The position numbers and the translations under genes were made by a program. The notes beneath the pieces are model-generated. The model was not told the DNA's origin. It saw only the letters and a program-made list of their open reading frames with translations, and did not search any database. Shown one piece after another: positions 49,873 to 61,911 of a stretch of 64,000 bases of DNA (its first letter is position 1; each line of letters opens with the position of its first letter). Source of the DNA: Megascapheus bottae (Eukaryota > Chordata > Mammalia > Rodentia > Geomyidae); assembly GCA_024803745.1 (NCBI GenBank), contig JANJXV010000006.1:46655001-46719000 (forward strand), in the 5' to 3' direction.

Positions 49873-50782
49873 TTTTTATATAATTTTTATTGTGATAAAT
49901 AGAAGGGTTACATTATATTCACCAGATAGAAGGTGCATAACTTCACATATATTGATACCCTTTCTCATGACATGGTCCCCATTTCCCTCCCACCCTCCCC
50001 CCGCTTATCCTGATTTCCCTCCTTCCCTATCCAATTTCAAATAACCAATTAAGCACATATAAAATATATCAGATAACAAGGTGAAATATTGTAACAATAT
50101 GAGATAACCAAGGGATGGCAAAAGCGATGAGAGATAACAGTACATTAAGAACAACAGTCACTCATTATATGGCTTTTGTTTCCTTCTCCTGGAGATCCTT
50201 ACATTTAGTGTCATACAATTTGGCCTAATGTCTCTAGATTTTGTTCTGTTGTAAATCTCTGCTAGAGAGCCCAAGGTTTCTACTGATTATGACAAATGAG
50301 GGAGACTATTGGGCCTATGTTCCTTTGAGTCTGTCTTCACTTAATATGATTTTTTCTAAGTCTTTCCATTTCCTTACAAATGGGGCAATGTTGTTCTTTC
50401 TGACAGCAGCATAGAATTCCATTGTGTATAAATACCACATCTTGTTGATCCATTCATCAACTGAGGGCATCTAGGTTGGTTCCGTATCTTTGCTATGGTA
50501 AATACTGCTGCAATGAACATCATTGTGCTAGTGGATTTAGTATGTCCTTGTTTCTGGACAGTTGGCTAAATACCAAGCAGTAGAATTGCTGGGTCATAGG
50601 GGAGCTCTATGTTTAATCTTTTGAGGAATCACCATACTGCTTTCCATAGTGGTTGAACGAGCTTGCACTCCCACCAACAGAGTAGTAGTGATCCCTCCTG
50701 GCCACATCCCCTCCAGCATCTGTTGTTATTAGTTTTCTTGATCCTGGTCATTCTAACTGGAGTGAGGTGGAATCTTAGAGTT
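49873..50782 (-). mobile_element. 5'-truncated L1, minus strand, exact 17-base TSD
   Basis: T-rich start and tagaagggttacattatatt, the L1 3' end in reverse complement, then the last part of ORF2, stopping at gtggaatcttagag. The direct repeat tgaacacactaatttct flanks it exactly at 49856-49872 and 50783-50799. About 910 bases long. Confidence 0.95.
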
Positions 50783-50799
50783 TGAACACACTAATTTCT

Positions 50800-52480
50800 C
50801 TGTTTTACTTTATTCTTTACATTTCTTGCTTCTGCACAGATTTTGGTGTTTTCGCTCAGGCAGTAGAACTGGAACATATCAAAAGATAAAAACATCCATG
50901 ACTAGGATAAGCATTTAAAAAAAAATAATAGGCTAAGAGCAAAAATTTGCACTACCCCACTCTGCACAAGCACTAGGCCTCTCTTTGCAGAACTGAAAAA
51001 GTACTTTAAAGGAATTCCTCAAAGCAAAGAACAGCCTTTCCCTCAAAATGAATTTGGCCATTACTTCTGTGAATGGTTTTGACATCCCCTTAGTACATCC
51101 CCTTTAGTACATTTCTGAAGATCTAGCTAAAGATTTAAGTCCTTTTTCAGCCCAAGCTATCCTAATAGTTCGTGTTAAGCTGCCTAGTGCCATGGCTGAC
51201 TTTACTGCTCCAAGGATTTCTAAGGGAAGTGCTGTCCTTCTGGAGCCAATGTGCTATGGGAATATTTCTTATAATTTAGGGGGAAATAGGAGAATTAATG
51301 GAGGAAAGGGGAAATGGGGAACGAGAACTATAATTTGTTGGTTCAGCACATGCTCATTGGTCCTCACTATGGGCTGAGCACTTGTGAGTCACTGGGGAAA
51401 TGGAAGTCAGTAAATCACATACAAATCCTAATTGTTAAGGAGTCTTTTCTCCAGTGAAGGAAAGCAGGGGAGCAGAAACTACAGACAAATGAGGTTCCAT
51501 GAGTATGGAATATTAGGGAGTAGGAGCTAAAACATACATTATGATAGGGTCTACAAGCTCCAAAGGGAGATGAAAAGCAGAAGCATGGACTAGACAGGCT
51601 TTTGAACTTAGATTCTTAGAGAATAATTGCACCATTAACAAAAGAGGCAACAAAGAACATGTAACTCAAGTGTGGGGTGAGAGATCGGTTCCTCTGGGGA
51701 TGTGTTGAGCTTGGAGTTGTCTATCACATCTTGAGCTCATGGAGAGCATGTGGCCATGGGAACCTATTGGAGAGTTGTCTGCTTTAAGTGACTGCTTTAC
51801 AAGTTATGTGAGCTTGAAGGGAAATAGCTTTACCTCTTTATACTTTTGTTTTCTCAACTGTAAACTAGAGATAGTCGCAGATCTACTCATTTTGCTCTTG
51901 GAGCTGTAGGGAGAAAAGTTGTTTGACATGCATGTTGTGCTTAGAACAGTGTCTGGCATGTAGTAACCGTAGAGGAAATGTTAGTTGTGTGTGATCATTG
52001 TGCCAAATGGAAGCATTCTAACACATTGTAATAAAAGTAATTTTTATCTCCATGTGTGCTTTTAAGTTTATCCAGTGAGTAGTTCTAAATGAAAGCAGAG
52101 CCAGGGGAACTGGGAAGGAGTTAGGTGGTCTTGCTTAAGAGAAATGCTGGCACCAAGGCTTAATGGCTAAACAGAAGCTGGCCAGATAGATGGGAGAAGC
52201 AAGGAGAAGGAGCTCCCAGCCTAGGGAATAAAGAACAACCTGGGGCTTAGAGAGATCACAGATAGGTTGGTGTGGCTGTGGGGGCATCTGTGGAGGTTCC
52301 AGCAGAAGATGATTCAAGAGCAGGCTGGAGGTGGTTAGGAGGGAAGGGATTAAATATTCGCAGTGGTGTTTCTTGTGGTAAGAATACTTTTATTTTCCTG
52401 AATATGCCAGGCTTTAGAACAGAGCCTAATACAAGGAAAGTAATATGGTTGAATGTAAAATCTAAAAAAAAATTGTACAG
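50800..52480. other. Intergenic stretch
   Basis: Only a MIR remnant recognised (51780-51990). Short open frames (for example 51192-51377) have no recognisable product. Confidence 0.7.
51780..51990 (+). repeat. MIR remnant, plus strand
   Basis: tttacaagttatgtgagctt, ctcaactgtaaactagagat, then gcttagaacagtgtctggca: the order expected for MIR. Confidence 0.7.
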
Positions 52481-52500
52481 TTTTGGACACCATTTCTTTT

Positions 52501-52641
52501 TTTTCATGTATTTTTATTGTAATTAATAGAAGGGTTACATTATATTCACCAGATAGAAGGTGCATTACTTTACATACATTGATACCCCTTCTCATGTCTT
52601 GGTCCCCATTTCCCTCCCCCTACCCCCACCCCTCATCTTGT
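52501..52641 (-). mobile_element. Very short L1 3' end insertion with TSD
   Basis: About 141 bases: reverse complement of the L1 3' UTR end only (tagaagggttacattatatt to cccctcatcttg). Flanks 52481-52500 and 52642-52661 are a 20-base direct repeat with one mismatch. Confidence 0.93.
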
Positions 52642-52661
52642 TTTTGGACACTATTTCTTTT

Positions 52662-53849
52662 CTTATATTTAAACCTACCACATAAAAACTTTCTATTTAT
52701 CTTCACTGGAAAAAAATTTAAGGCTCTTTTCAAATGTCTATTGGAGTACACATCTAGAAGGCATAATCATCTCTTTGGTTCAATGAGGGGGAGTTCCTAT
52801 GAAATTTTTTTGCTTATCACTGTTTTCTCACTAATGACTGAAAAAGAGGAAAAGCTTCAAAATTCAGAGTCAAGAAAAAAAGTTACTTCTGTTCAAATCA
52901 TGGCTATTGCAAAAGGTCACGTCTTAAGGAAAAAAAATCATTGATCAAGGCTATCTTTCAGGAAATCAATTCTTCCTTGCAATATCATTTATACTGCTTG
53001 TTACTTTGTCTTAGTGAATTAAATGATAATCAAAGTTATTTCTTGATTTGCATTTCCCCTTAATTATTATGAGCTCAGCTCTTCCCTGCAGAACTCCAGA
53101 AATTGGATAAAATATGCATTTGAGTGTTGAGCAGAAGCAGCAGACACCTACACACCAAACCTTGGTTGTGTGGGATGCTGCCATTTTCCCTAAGTCATTT
53201 CAGGTCAGAAACACCTCTGCTCCAAAAGAATGCCATTCCAGGCCCCCCTCTGAAGGTCTCTCTATGCGTCTTATTAGAACCACACAGCAGTACATTGTTC
53301 TGTGTTCTCTGGAGAATAGGATCAGGGCTATTTTTCTGCCCCTCAGAGTCACAGAAAGGATTTTCCAATTATTCAACCCAATAGGAAACCCTATGAACTA
53401 CTTCCAAAGAACATAAAGTTCAAAGTTTGAGAAGGATTTTGCTTCATTGCCATCCAATTAACAAAGCTTTCTTTTTTAAAACAGCATTAACACGTATAAT
53501 TGTAGAGCATTTGGAAACTCTAAAGAATTACAATAACTAAAATAAAAAGTGTCCTTCCTGTCACAGACATAGATTCACTGGCATGTTCTTTGGCTTTTGG
53601 CCTTTGGTTGCTCTTTACCATAACTCTGCAATTGCAAGGCCTGGAAGTGACATAGCCATTCTACAACCTGGAAATGAAATTCACAAGGAGAATATGTAGG
53701 GGCATGAAGGGAGGAGTCTGAGTTCTAAATGATAGAGTTGAAACACTACTCTAGTTCTTTATTGCCTAGCTCTAAACTGTGGCTTGAGTTTGTTCCTAGA
53801 GCCTCATGAAAAATGGAGGCACAAACTGATTAGGATGTTTATTTGAGTT
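52662..53849. other. Intergenic stretch without recognised content
   Basis: No repeat family or exon recognised. The small open frames at 53114-53416 and 53124-53384 overlap each other in two frames and look random. Confidence 0.65.
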
Positions 53850-54125
53850 GCTAGGAGTTTGGCCTAGTGGTAGAACGCTTGTCTACCATGCACTAAGACC
53901 TGGGTACCACATACATAGAAAAAGCAGGAAATGGTGCTGTGGCTCAAGTGGCAGAGCTTCAGCCTTGAGAAAGCCCAAGGACAGGGCTCAGGTCTTGAGT
54001 TCAAGTCTCAAGACTGGCAGAGAAGAAGGAGGAGGAGGAGAAGGAGAAGGAGAAGGAAAGAAGGAGGAGGAGGACGACGACAAAGAGGAAGAGGAGGAGG
54101 AGGAAGAAAAAGGACGAGGATTTGA
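53850..54125 (+). repeat. IDL-Geo-type SINE with expanded GA-rich tail
   Basis: The body is 53850-54018; the B box region is partly deleted (cctgggtaccacatac). The A tail is replaced by gaagaaggaggaggag, then gaggacgacgac and gaggaag repeats to about 54120. Confidence 0.88.
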
Positions 54126-54222
54126 ACTGATCAGAATTGCAACACAGGCAGGTTAAAATATACACTCAGCCTAGCAGGTTTTGAGTAGGATTTAAAGGGG
54201 AAAAACACAAGTAGTGTTGAAT

Positions 54223-54322
54223 TTGGTCAATTAGCTCCAGTGATAGAACACTATTCTTGAGTGAAATTAGCCAAGTGAGAGTACAAAACCCTGGGTCATG
54301 ACTCAGTATCTGCCCAAGAAAG
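54223..54322 (+). repeat. Decayed Geo-like SINE arm
   Basis: gatagaacactattcttgag and ctgggtcatgactcagtatc resemble the Geo arm loosely. Confidence 0.4.
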
Positions 54323-54772
54323 AAAATAAGAATTTAGAACAGGTTCTATGCTATCTTCTTTTTTTTCATATATTTTTTATTGTAATTAATAGAAGGGTTA
54401 CATGGTATTTGCCAGATAGATGGTGCATTAATTCCCATACATTGATACCCTTTCAAATGTCTTAGTCCCCATTTCCCTCCCCCCCACCCCCACCCCTCAT
54501 CCTGTTTCCCCCCTTCCCTATCCAATTTCAAATAACCAAATACAAATATATCCGATATATCAGGTAAAAAGTGAGATACTGTAACAATATGAGATAACCA
54601 AGGGACAGCAAAAGAGATGAGAGACAACATAGTACATTAAGGACAACAATCATTCGTTATATGGCTTCTGTTTCTATATCCTAGAGACCCTTTCATTTAG
54701 CATCTTACTATATGGCCTTTTGTATCAAGGTTTTGCTCTATTGCAAATCTCTGCTATGAGAGCCCAAGGTTT

Positions 54773-57700
54773 CTACTGATTATGACAAATAAGGGAAACC
54801 ATTGAGCCTAAGTTCCTTTGAGTCTGGCTTACTTCACTTAATATGATTTTTTCTAAGTCTTTCCATTTCCTAACAAATGGGGCGATGTCATTCTTTCTGA
54901 CAGCAGCATAGAATTCCATTGTGTACAAATACCACATCTTGTTGATCCACGCATCAACTGAGGGACATCTAGGTTGGTTCCATATCTTTGCTATGGTAAA
55001 TAGTGCTGCAATGAACATTGTTGTGCTGGTGGATTTAGTATGTCCTTGTTTCTGGATGATTGGGTAAATGCCAAGTAGTGGAATTGCTGGGTCATAGGGG
55101 AGCTCTATGTTTAGTTTTTTGAGGAACTGCCATATTGCTTTCCATAGTGGTCTAACGAGTTTGCACTCCCACCAACAGTGCAGTAGTGATCCCTCCTGGC
55201 CACATCCCCTCCAGCATCTGTTGTTATTAGTTTTCTTGATCCTGGCCATTCTAACTAGAGTGAGGTGGAATCTTAGAGTTGTTTTGATTTGCATTTCTTT
55301 TATGACCAGAGATGTCGAGCATTTCTTCATGTGTCTATAGGCCATGCTTATTTCTTCCTCAGAGAAGACTCTCTTTAAGTCTTTGGCCCATCTTTTGATG
55401 GGATGGTTGTTACTTTGGAGATTAGTTTTGGAGTGATTCAATTTTTTGAGCTGTTGATATATTTTAGATATGAGGCCTTTGTCTGTTGTATGGTTGGTGA
55501 AGATCTTCTCTCACTCTGTAGGCTTCCTAATTAATTTACTAGCTATGTCCTTTGCCATACAAAAGCTCTGCAGTTTAATGCAGTCCCACTTATCCAGCCT
55601 TTCTCTGATTTGTTGTGATCCTTGGTCCTTATTAAGAAAGTTTCTACCTGTGCCAAGGAGGCCTAGTGTATCTCCTATTCCTTCTTGTAAAGTTTTCAGT
55701 GTGTTAGCTTTTACCTCCAGGTCTTTGATCCATTTGGAGTTAATTCTAGTGCAGGGTGACAAAGAAGGATCCAAGTTTAGTTTTCTGCAGGTGCTTAACC
55801 AGTTCTGCCAGCACCACTTGTTGAAGAGGCTGTCTTTCTTCCATTCTAATTTTTGGGCTCCCTTGTCAAAGATTAGATGGCCATAGGTCTGTGGTTTAAT
55901 ATCTGGGTCCTCAGTTCTATTCCACTGGTCTTCAGGCCTGTTCTTGTGCCAGTACCAAGCTGTTGTGGTCACTATAGCTCTGAAATAGAGTCTAAAGTTT
56001 GGTATTGAAATTCCTCCTGTGCTGTTCTTTCTGCTAAGAAGTGTTTTTGCTATACGGGGTCTTTTATTATTCCATATGAAATTTTGGATTGCCTCTTCTA
56101 TGTCTTTAAAGAATGACATTGGGATATTGATGGGTATTGCATTGAATTTGTAGATAGCCTTTGGCAAGATTGTCATTTTCACGATGTTGATTCTTCTAAT
56201 TCAGGAGCATAGGAGGTTTTTCCATTTCCTCAGTTCTGCTTTAATTTCCTTTTTCAGGGTTTCAAAGTTTTCATCATAAAAGTCCTTTATATTCTTAGTT
56301 AAGATAGTTCCTAGGTACTTTATTTTCTTTGAGGCTATTGCGAAAGGAGTTGCTTTCCTAATTGTTGCCTCATTCTTATCACTGTTGGCCTAGAGGAAAG
56401 CAGTTGATTTTTGAGGGTTAATTTTATACCCTGCTATCTTTCCAAAGTTTTGAATCAGCTCAAGGAGCTTGGGAGTAGAGTCTATAGGATTCTTTAAATA
56501 CAGAATCATGTCATCTGCAAAGAGGGAAAGTTTTACTTCCTCTTTCCCTATTTGGATCCCCTTTATGCTTGTTTCTTGCCTTATTGCACTGGCTAGGAAT
56601 TCTAATACTATGTTAAAGAGGAGTGGAGAGAGTGGGCATCCCTGTCTCATTCCTCATTTTAGAGGGAATGGCTTTAGCTTTTCGCCATTAAGTATAATAC
56701 TAGCTGTGGGTTTGTCATACACAGCCTTTATTATACTGAAGAATGTTCCATGTATTCCTAGTTTCTCCAGAGCTTTTAACATAAAGGGGTGTTGGATCTT
56801 GTCAAATGCCTTTTCTGCATCTATTGAGACAATCATGTGATTTTTGTCCCTGGCCTGTTGATGTGCTGAATTATAGTAATTAATTTGCCTATGTGGAACC
56901 AGCTTTGCCTCCCTGTGATGAATACTGTTTGATCATAGTGTATAATTTTTTTGATGAGTTGTTGTAGACGGTTGGCCAGTATTTTGTTGAGAAGTTTTGC
57001 ATCAATGTTCATCAAAGAAATGGGTCTATAGTTCTCTTTCTTTGATGAATCTCTGTCTGGTTTGGGGATGAGGGTTATACTGGCTTCATAGAATGAGTTT
57101 GGTAAAGAACCTTCATTTTCAATTTCGTTGAAGAGCTTGAGGAGTATTGGTATGAACTCTGCTTTGAAGACCTTATAAAATTCAACTGTGAATCCATGTG
57201 GCCCTGGGCTTTTCTTAGGTGGAAGGTCTTTTATTGCCATTTCTATTTCAGTGCTTGAAATAGGCCTGTTTAGTTGTTAGTTCTTCTTGGTTCAGTGTGG
57301 GTATGTTAATATTGGCTAGAAATTCATCCATTTCTTCTAGATTCTCAAATTTGTTGGTGTAAAGGTTTGAAGAGTATTCCCTCATGATGCTCTGGATCTT
57401 GGTAATTTCTGTCATGATATTACCATTTTCGTCTGTGATTTTGTTTATTTCGGTATGCTCCCTTCTTTTTTTGGTAAGATTTGCTAAGGGTCTGTCAATT
57501 TTGTTAATTTTTTCAAAGAACCAACTCCTTGTTTTTTGATTCTTTCTATAGTTTTTTTTGGCCCCAATTCATTTAATTCTGCTTTGATTTTAATAATTTA
57601 CTTCCTTCTAGTGGGATTAGGGTTGGTTTGTTGCTCTTTTTCCAGGAGCTTAAGGTGACACATTAAATTGTTGGTTTGCGATTTTTCCAATTTGTTATTG

Positions 57701-58585
57701 TAGGCACTCAGAGCTATAAATTTTCCTCTGAGTACTGCCTTTGCCATGTCCCAAAGGAGCTGGTATTTTGTGTGCTCCTTTTTGTTAAATTTCATAAACT
57801 GTTGGGTTTCTGTTCTGATCTCTTTGATGACCCATTGGTGATTCAACAATGTGTTGTTCAATCTCAATGAGTTACAGGGTTTTGGTTGGTGGAGATGTGT
57901 GTTCAGTTCCAATTTAATGCCCTTATAGTATGAGAGAGTGCAGGGAATAATTTTAGTGTTTCTGAATCAGTCCAGGTTTTTTTATGGCCTAAAATGTGGT
58001 CTATTTTGGAAAATGTTCCATGTGCTGCTGAAAAAAAACATATATTGTGTTTTTGCTGGGTGGAATAATCTGCAGATGTCTGTTAGATCTAGTTAGTCTA
58101 TATAGTTGTTCAATTCTAAGATTTCCCTGTTGAGTTTTTGCCTGGTTGATCTGCCCATAGGTGAGAGTGATGTGTTAAAGTCACCAACTATCACTGTGTT
58201 TTGATCTATGTATGGTTTCAGCGAGTAAAGTTTGCTTGATGAAGTTCAGAGCTCCGGGATTCGGTGTGTAGATGTTTAGGATGTTATGTCCTCTTGGAGG
58301 AAAGATCCCTTTAGTAGCATGTAGTACCCTTCTTTGTCTTTTCTCACTAATTTTAGTTTGAAGTCTATTTTATCTGATATGAGGATGGCAACTCCAGCCT
58401 GTTTATGGGGGTCGTTACCTCTCACTTTCAAAAAATGTTTTTTTGGGGTAAGATGTGTCTCTTGAAGACAGCAGAACAATGGATCTTGCTTTTTGATCCA
58501 ACTAGATAGTGTATGTCATTTAATTGGAGAGTTAAGTCCATTGATATTGAGTCAGGATTGAGAAATATTTATTAGTTCCTGCCAT
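54773..58585 (-). pseudogene. L1 ORF2 (endonuclease/reverse transcriptase), broken
   Basis: The start codon at 58583-58585 opens MAGTNKYFSILT. The endonuclease motif CLQETHL lies near 58460-58479. The reverse-transcriptase blocks include [12 protein letters not shown] and the catalytic FADDM (56507-56521). The C-terminal part ends SLICHNQ at 54773. Length (about 3.8 kb) is normal for ORF2. Breaks: the frame changes near 56,835, with in-frame stops at about 55511, 56390 and 56654 and others in the 57.2-58.3 kb part, plus a small deletion just after the start. Confidence 0.93.
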
Positions 58586-58684
58586 TTTAAAAAGCTTTCA
58601 ATAGGACCTGTGTCTTGACAGTTCTTGTGGCACTTAGATGGTATGATTTTTAGGTGCCATTTCTTTCTCTGTATTATATTTGTG

Positions 58685-59784
58685 TTAGTTTTCTATGTGT
58701 AGAACATCTTTGAGAATTTTCTGTGATGTGGGTTTGGTTGCTACATAATGTTGCAGCTTTTTTCTGGAATGGAATGTTTTTATCGTTCCCTCAGTTATGA
58801 ATGAGAGCTTAGCTGGGTACAGTATTCTTGGTTGGTAGTTATTTGACTTCAGGGCATGATATATATCCTTCCAATCTCTTCTTGCTTGCATGGTCTCTGC
58901 TGAGAAATCTGGGGTTATTCTGATTGGTTTGCCTTTGTAGGTGATTGTTCTCTTCTCCCTGGCTGCTTTTAGGATCCTTTCTTTGATCTCTATTGATCCT
59001 GTTCGGATTATAACGTGGTAATGGGATGTCCTTTTCTGGTCAGGTTTGTTTGGGGTTCTAAAAGCTTCTTGTATCTGGATGGGCCTGCCCTTCTGGATAT
59101 TTGGGAAGTTCTCTGAGATGATCCCCTGAAGTATATTTCCAATACCATTGACCTCTTTCTCCAGACCCTCCTCAATACCAATTAGCCTTAAATTAGGCTT
59201 CCTAATTGTATCTTTTCTCAGATTTCCTAGATTTGAATTGACTCATTTTCTGTTCTTTCTCTATAACAACTAAATTATCTTCAACCCCGGAAATTCTCTC
59301 TTCTGCATTGTCTAACCTGCTGTCAAAGCTTTCTACTTTATTCTTCATCCCCCTTGCTTCTAATTGCTCATTTTTGATGCTGTGCATCTCTTGTTTTAGA
59401 TCATGTATGGATTTCTTTAACTCCTTGATTTCCATTTGAGTGGTTAGCTCAGCAGCTTTATTCTCTTTGGACATTTGTTGGAGTTCGGTCACTTTTTTGT
59501 TTGTGGATTCTATGAATTCGTCCATTTTTCTTTGAAAAACCTTTATTATGGCCTCCTTTATGGCTTCCCCTTTTTCACATATCACCTTGTTTATGGCTTC
59601 CTCTTGTTTAGCTATGGCTTCCTCCCTTATCTCTTTCTTTATGTTTTCACACTTTTCATTAATGATGTTTATCAATTGCATTTGCCTCTAGATTTGCCAC
59701 TGACTGCTCTATTGCCTGTTTATATTGGGTGGGAGATGCTATTCCTTGATTTGACATTTTTCTTGAGTTTCTTGTTCTTCCCAT
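58685..59784 (-). pseudogene. L1 ORF1 (RNA-binding chaperone), broken
   Basis: The likely start codon is at 59782-59784 (MGRTRNSRKMS). A long coiled coil follows (59202-59681: many Glu, Lys and Ile, with ISGVEDNLV). The RNA-binding C-terminal domain is at 58685-58891 (QPRILYPAKLSF). The parts lie in different frames, so at least two indels have disabled it. Family role: trimeric nucleic-acid-binding protein that coats L1 RNA. Confidence 0.88.
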
Positions 59785-60879
59785 TTGAGTATGGGAGCAA
59801 GATTAATACTAAACAAGATTATAATTTTTCAGATATAACCAACCTAGACCTTTTTAGTTGGCTGACAATAGATGTTCACACTTTTGGATTGATAATATCA
59901 CTCTCTCTTTCTTTTTGTGCACTTGCATACAACTCTAATACAACCACAGAGTACTGATTTATGACCAAAATAATAAGCCCCTCAATCTATTCTCTATTGT
60001 ACTTAAGTCCCTCTGGACCTAGAATATAATTGAACACCTAGATACACAGCATTGCTCAACAACCATCAAATGTAGATTCATGCATTATAAGAGTTGAAGG
60101 ATGAACAGAGGGCCAGAGATAGAAAAATAATATGAAAGACAACAGGGAAGGTAGGAAAAGAATAATGCAGGAATGTAAGATTATTATAGTAATGAAGAAA
60201 TGGCATAGTGTAAGGATAACTGACCTAAGGTGATAGACAGGTAGAATATTTGAGTACAAATTTTAGAAGAACTTAGATAAAACTTATGAAAATAAGAAAA
60301 GTAATAAGGAGAATATGTAGAGAAAAGAGGGAGGTAGATATAGGAGATTTCAATGATACAAATTTTAAAAAGAAACAACACAAAACAAAACACACCAAAA
60401 AAAAAAGGTGGGGGGAGATTCCTCACTATTGTGAGTTCTTACCCAAGAGATAGTAGGGTTGAGAACCAGGAGATTAAAAAGCAGGTGATTGTATCAATAT
60501 AGATATCATTTTTATTCAGATTGTACCCAGAGCTGTCACTGTGTTTCTAGGAATGACCACCGTGACAGAAGGAATGCGGCAAAAGAGAGGAGAAAAAAAA
60601 AAAGAAAAAAAAGGAATGAATCATAACATTAAAAAAAGGTGTAGGTAAAATGGCAAAGAGAAAATAAGAACACCTAAACATGCAAATGAAAAGGAGTAGA
60701 AGAACAACAACAACAACAAAAGAGTATTCTTCAGGGTTTTTTTTGGGGGGGGGGCAGGATAGGAAACTTGTGTCTCCAGTAAATTTGGGATCCAAACACT
60801 TCAGAAAGTCTTTTTCTCTTGTGATTTGGGTTTGTGGTTTTTCAGATCAGATTGCTAGATTGGTAAAACAAAGCTGAAA

Positions 60880-61486
60880 GATCCGCATGCGGCTTTGTTT
60901 ACCAGGTCTGCGGGCGTGCAGGGGATGGACTTCAGCAGCTCTGGGGCTGGATTTCTGGCTAAGGGATCTCTAGGAAATATCTTTGCCAGTTATAAAGATG
61001 GTGCTGTCAGCAACACCTCTCAGGCTCCAATTGCTTTGGCTGGGTCTTTGCCAGCAGTCAAGATGGCGCTGCTCTCAGCTGGAGGGGGAGGGGCTCCCTC
61101 TCAATGTTGTTCCCGGAGCAGAAGTGGAAACTTCTCCTCAGAGCTACTCACAAATTACTGGATTCTCCGGTTCCGTGAAGCTGGCAGGTGTTGGCTCTGG
61201 GCTCGGCATGCTCTGTGTGGCTCTGTCTGCAGCGCTGAGAAGCGCTGCTGCTCAGATTCAGAAGAGCTTTGTCTCCGTAGCCACTCTGCAGCTGGTGGGG
61301 CTCCACGCTGTCTTCTTGCCCCAGTATTCTGACTTTTTCCTCTCTGACTGAGATCTCTGTGTCGCTAAAGCTTACTTAGGATCAATTTTTGGTAAAGAAC
61401 TGTCCCCTACGCTTCCAGAACTTGTATCTTGGCGGGAGCTCAGAACGACTCACACTGAACCACCGCCATCTTCCACCGATCTCCCA
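60880..61486 (-). promoter_or_regulatory. G+C-rich 5' UTR/promoter region of the L1
   Basis: Compared with the AT-rich surroundings this end is G+C-rich and has CpGs (for example gcgggcgtgcagg, gccgcatgcgg on one strand or the other). It lies at the L1 5' terminus, where the internal RNA polymerase II promoter of L1 is located. Two overlapping plus-strand open frames here (60895-61351) are chance. Confidence 0.65.
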
Positions 61487-61620
61487 ACTTCTGGTTTTCT
61501 AATGATCAATTGGAGATGAGTGTCTCACAGACTTCCTGGCTCAGGCTGGCTTTGAACCAGGAGCCTCAGACCTCAGCTGCCTGAGTAGCTAGGATTACAG
61601 GAATGAGCCATCGCCCTTCG
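61487..61620 (-). repeat. Truncated B1/Geo-type SINE, minus strand
   Basis: Begins acttctggttttctaatga and has tgagtagctaggattacagg. The Geo-like arm expected on the left is missing and is not found on the other side of the L1 either. Confidence 0.78.
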
Positions 61621-61739
61621 TTTGCATTGTTCATTTTTTACATAGTGCATAGTGAATACAGTGACTACATTTTCTCACCCTCCCTCCCTCCACTGCTGTG
61701 ACCTTTTTTTTAATGACTATGTTCTCTTTCATTTATAAG

Positions 61740-61905
61740 ATATATTCATGCTGTCACATATAGCATTAACTATTTTTCTTTTGCTATTTAGGAGTATAAT
61801 TTGTGAATATACCACATTTGATTAATTTATTCTGCTATTGATAGGCATTGGAGTTGTTTCCAGCTCTGGGATATTTACAACTACTATTGCTATGAGCATG
61901 CTTGC
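61740..61905 (-). mobile_element. Ancient L1 ORF2 fragment
   Basis: taccacatttgattaattta, ttggagttgtttccagctct and gctatgagcatgcttgcatg read like a very old L1 3' ORF2 in reverse complement. A younger L1 is inserted at its right end. Confidence 0.6.
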
Positions 61906-61911
61906 ATGCAA

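Larger units (their letters stand above)
54353..61486 (-). mobile_element. Near-full-length L1, minus strand, inactive
   Basis: About 7.1 kb. From right to left: a 5' UTR (about 59785-61486), a broken ORF1 (59784 to 58685), a broken ORF2 (58585 to 54773), and a 3' UTR with G-run and A tail ending at about 54353. The 5' terminus contains gaagatggcggtgg, the kind of start seen in mammalian L1. It is not mobile: both frames carry indels and ORF2 has several in-frame stops. No clear target-site duplication was found. Confidence 0.93.

Noticed and set aside
55470..55886. 138-residue plus-strand open frame
   Set aside because: Antisense of L1 ORF2; the minus strand carries the real ORF2 similarity.
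60895..61351. Two overlapping plus-strand open frames of 122 and 145 residues
   Set aside because: They lie antisense in the G+C-rich L1 5' UTR, in two frames at once; chance openness from high G+C.
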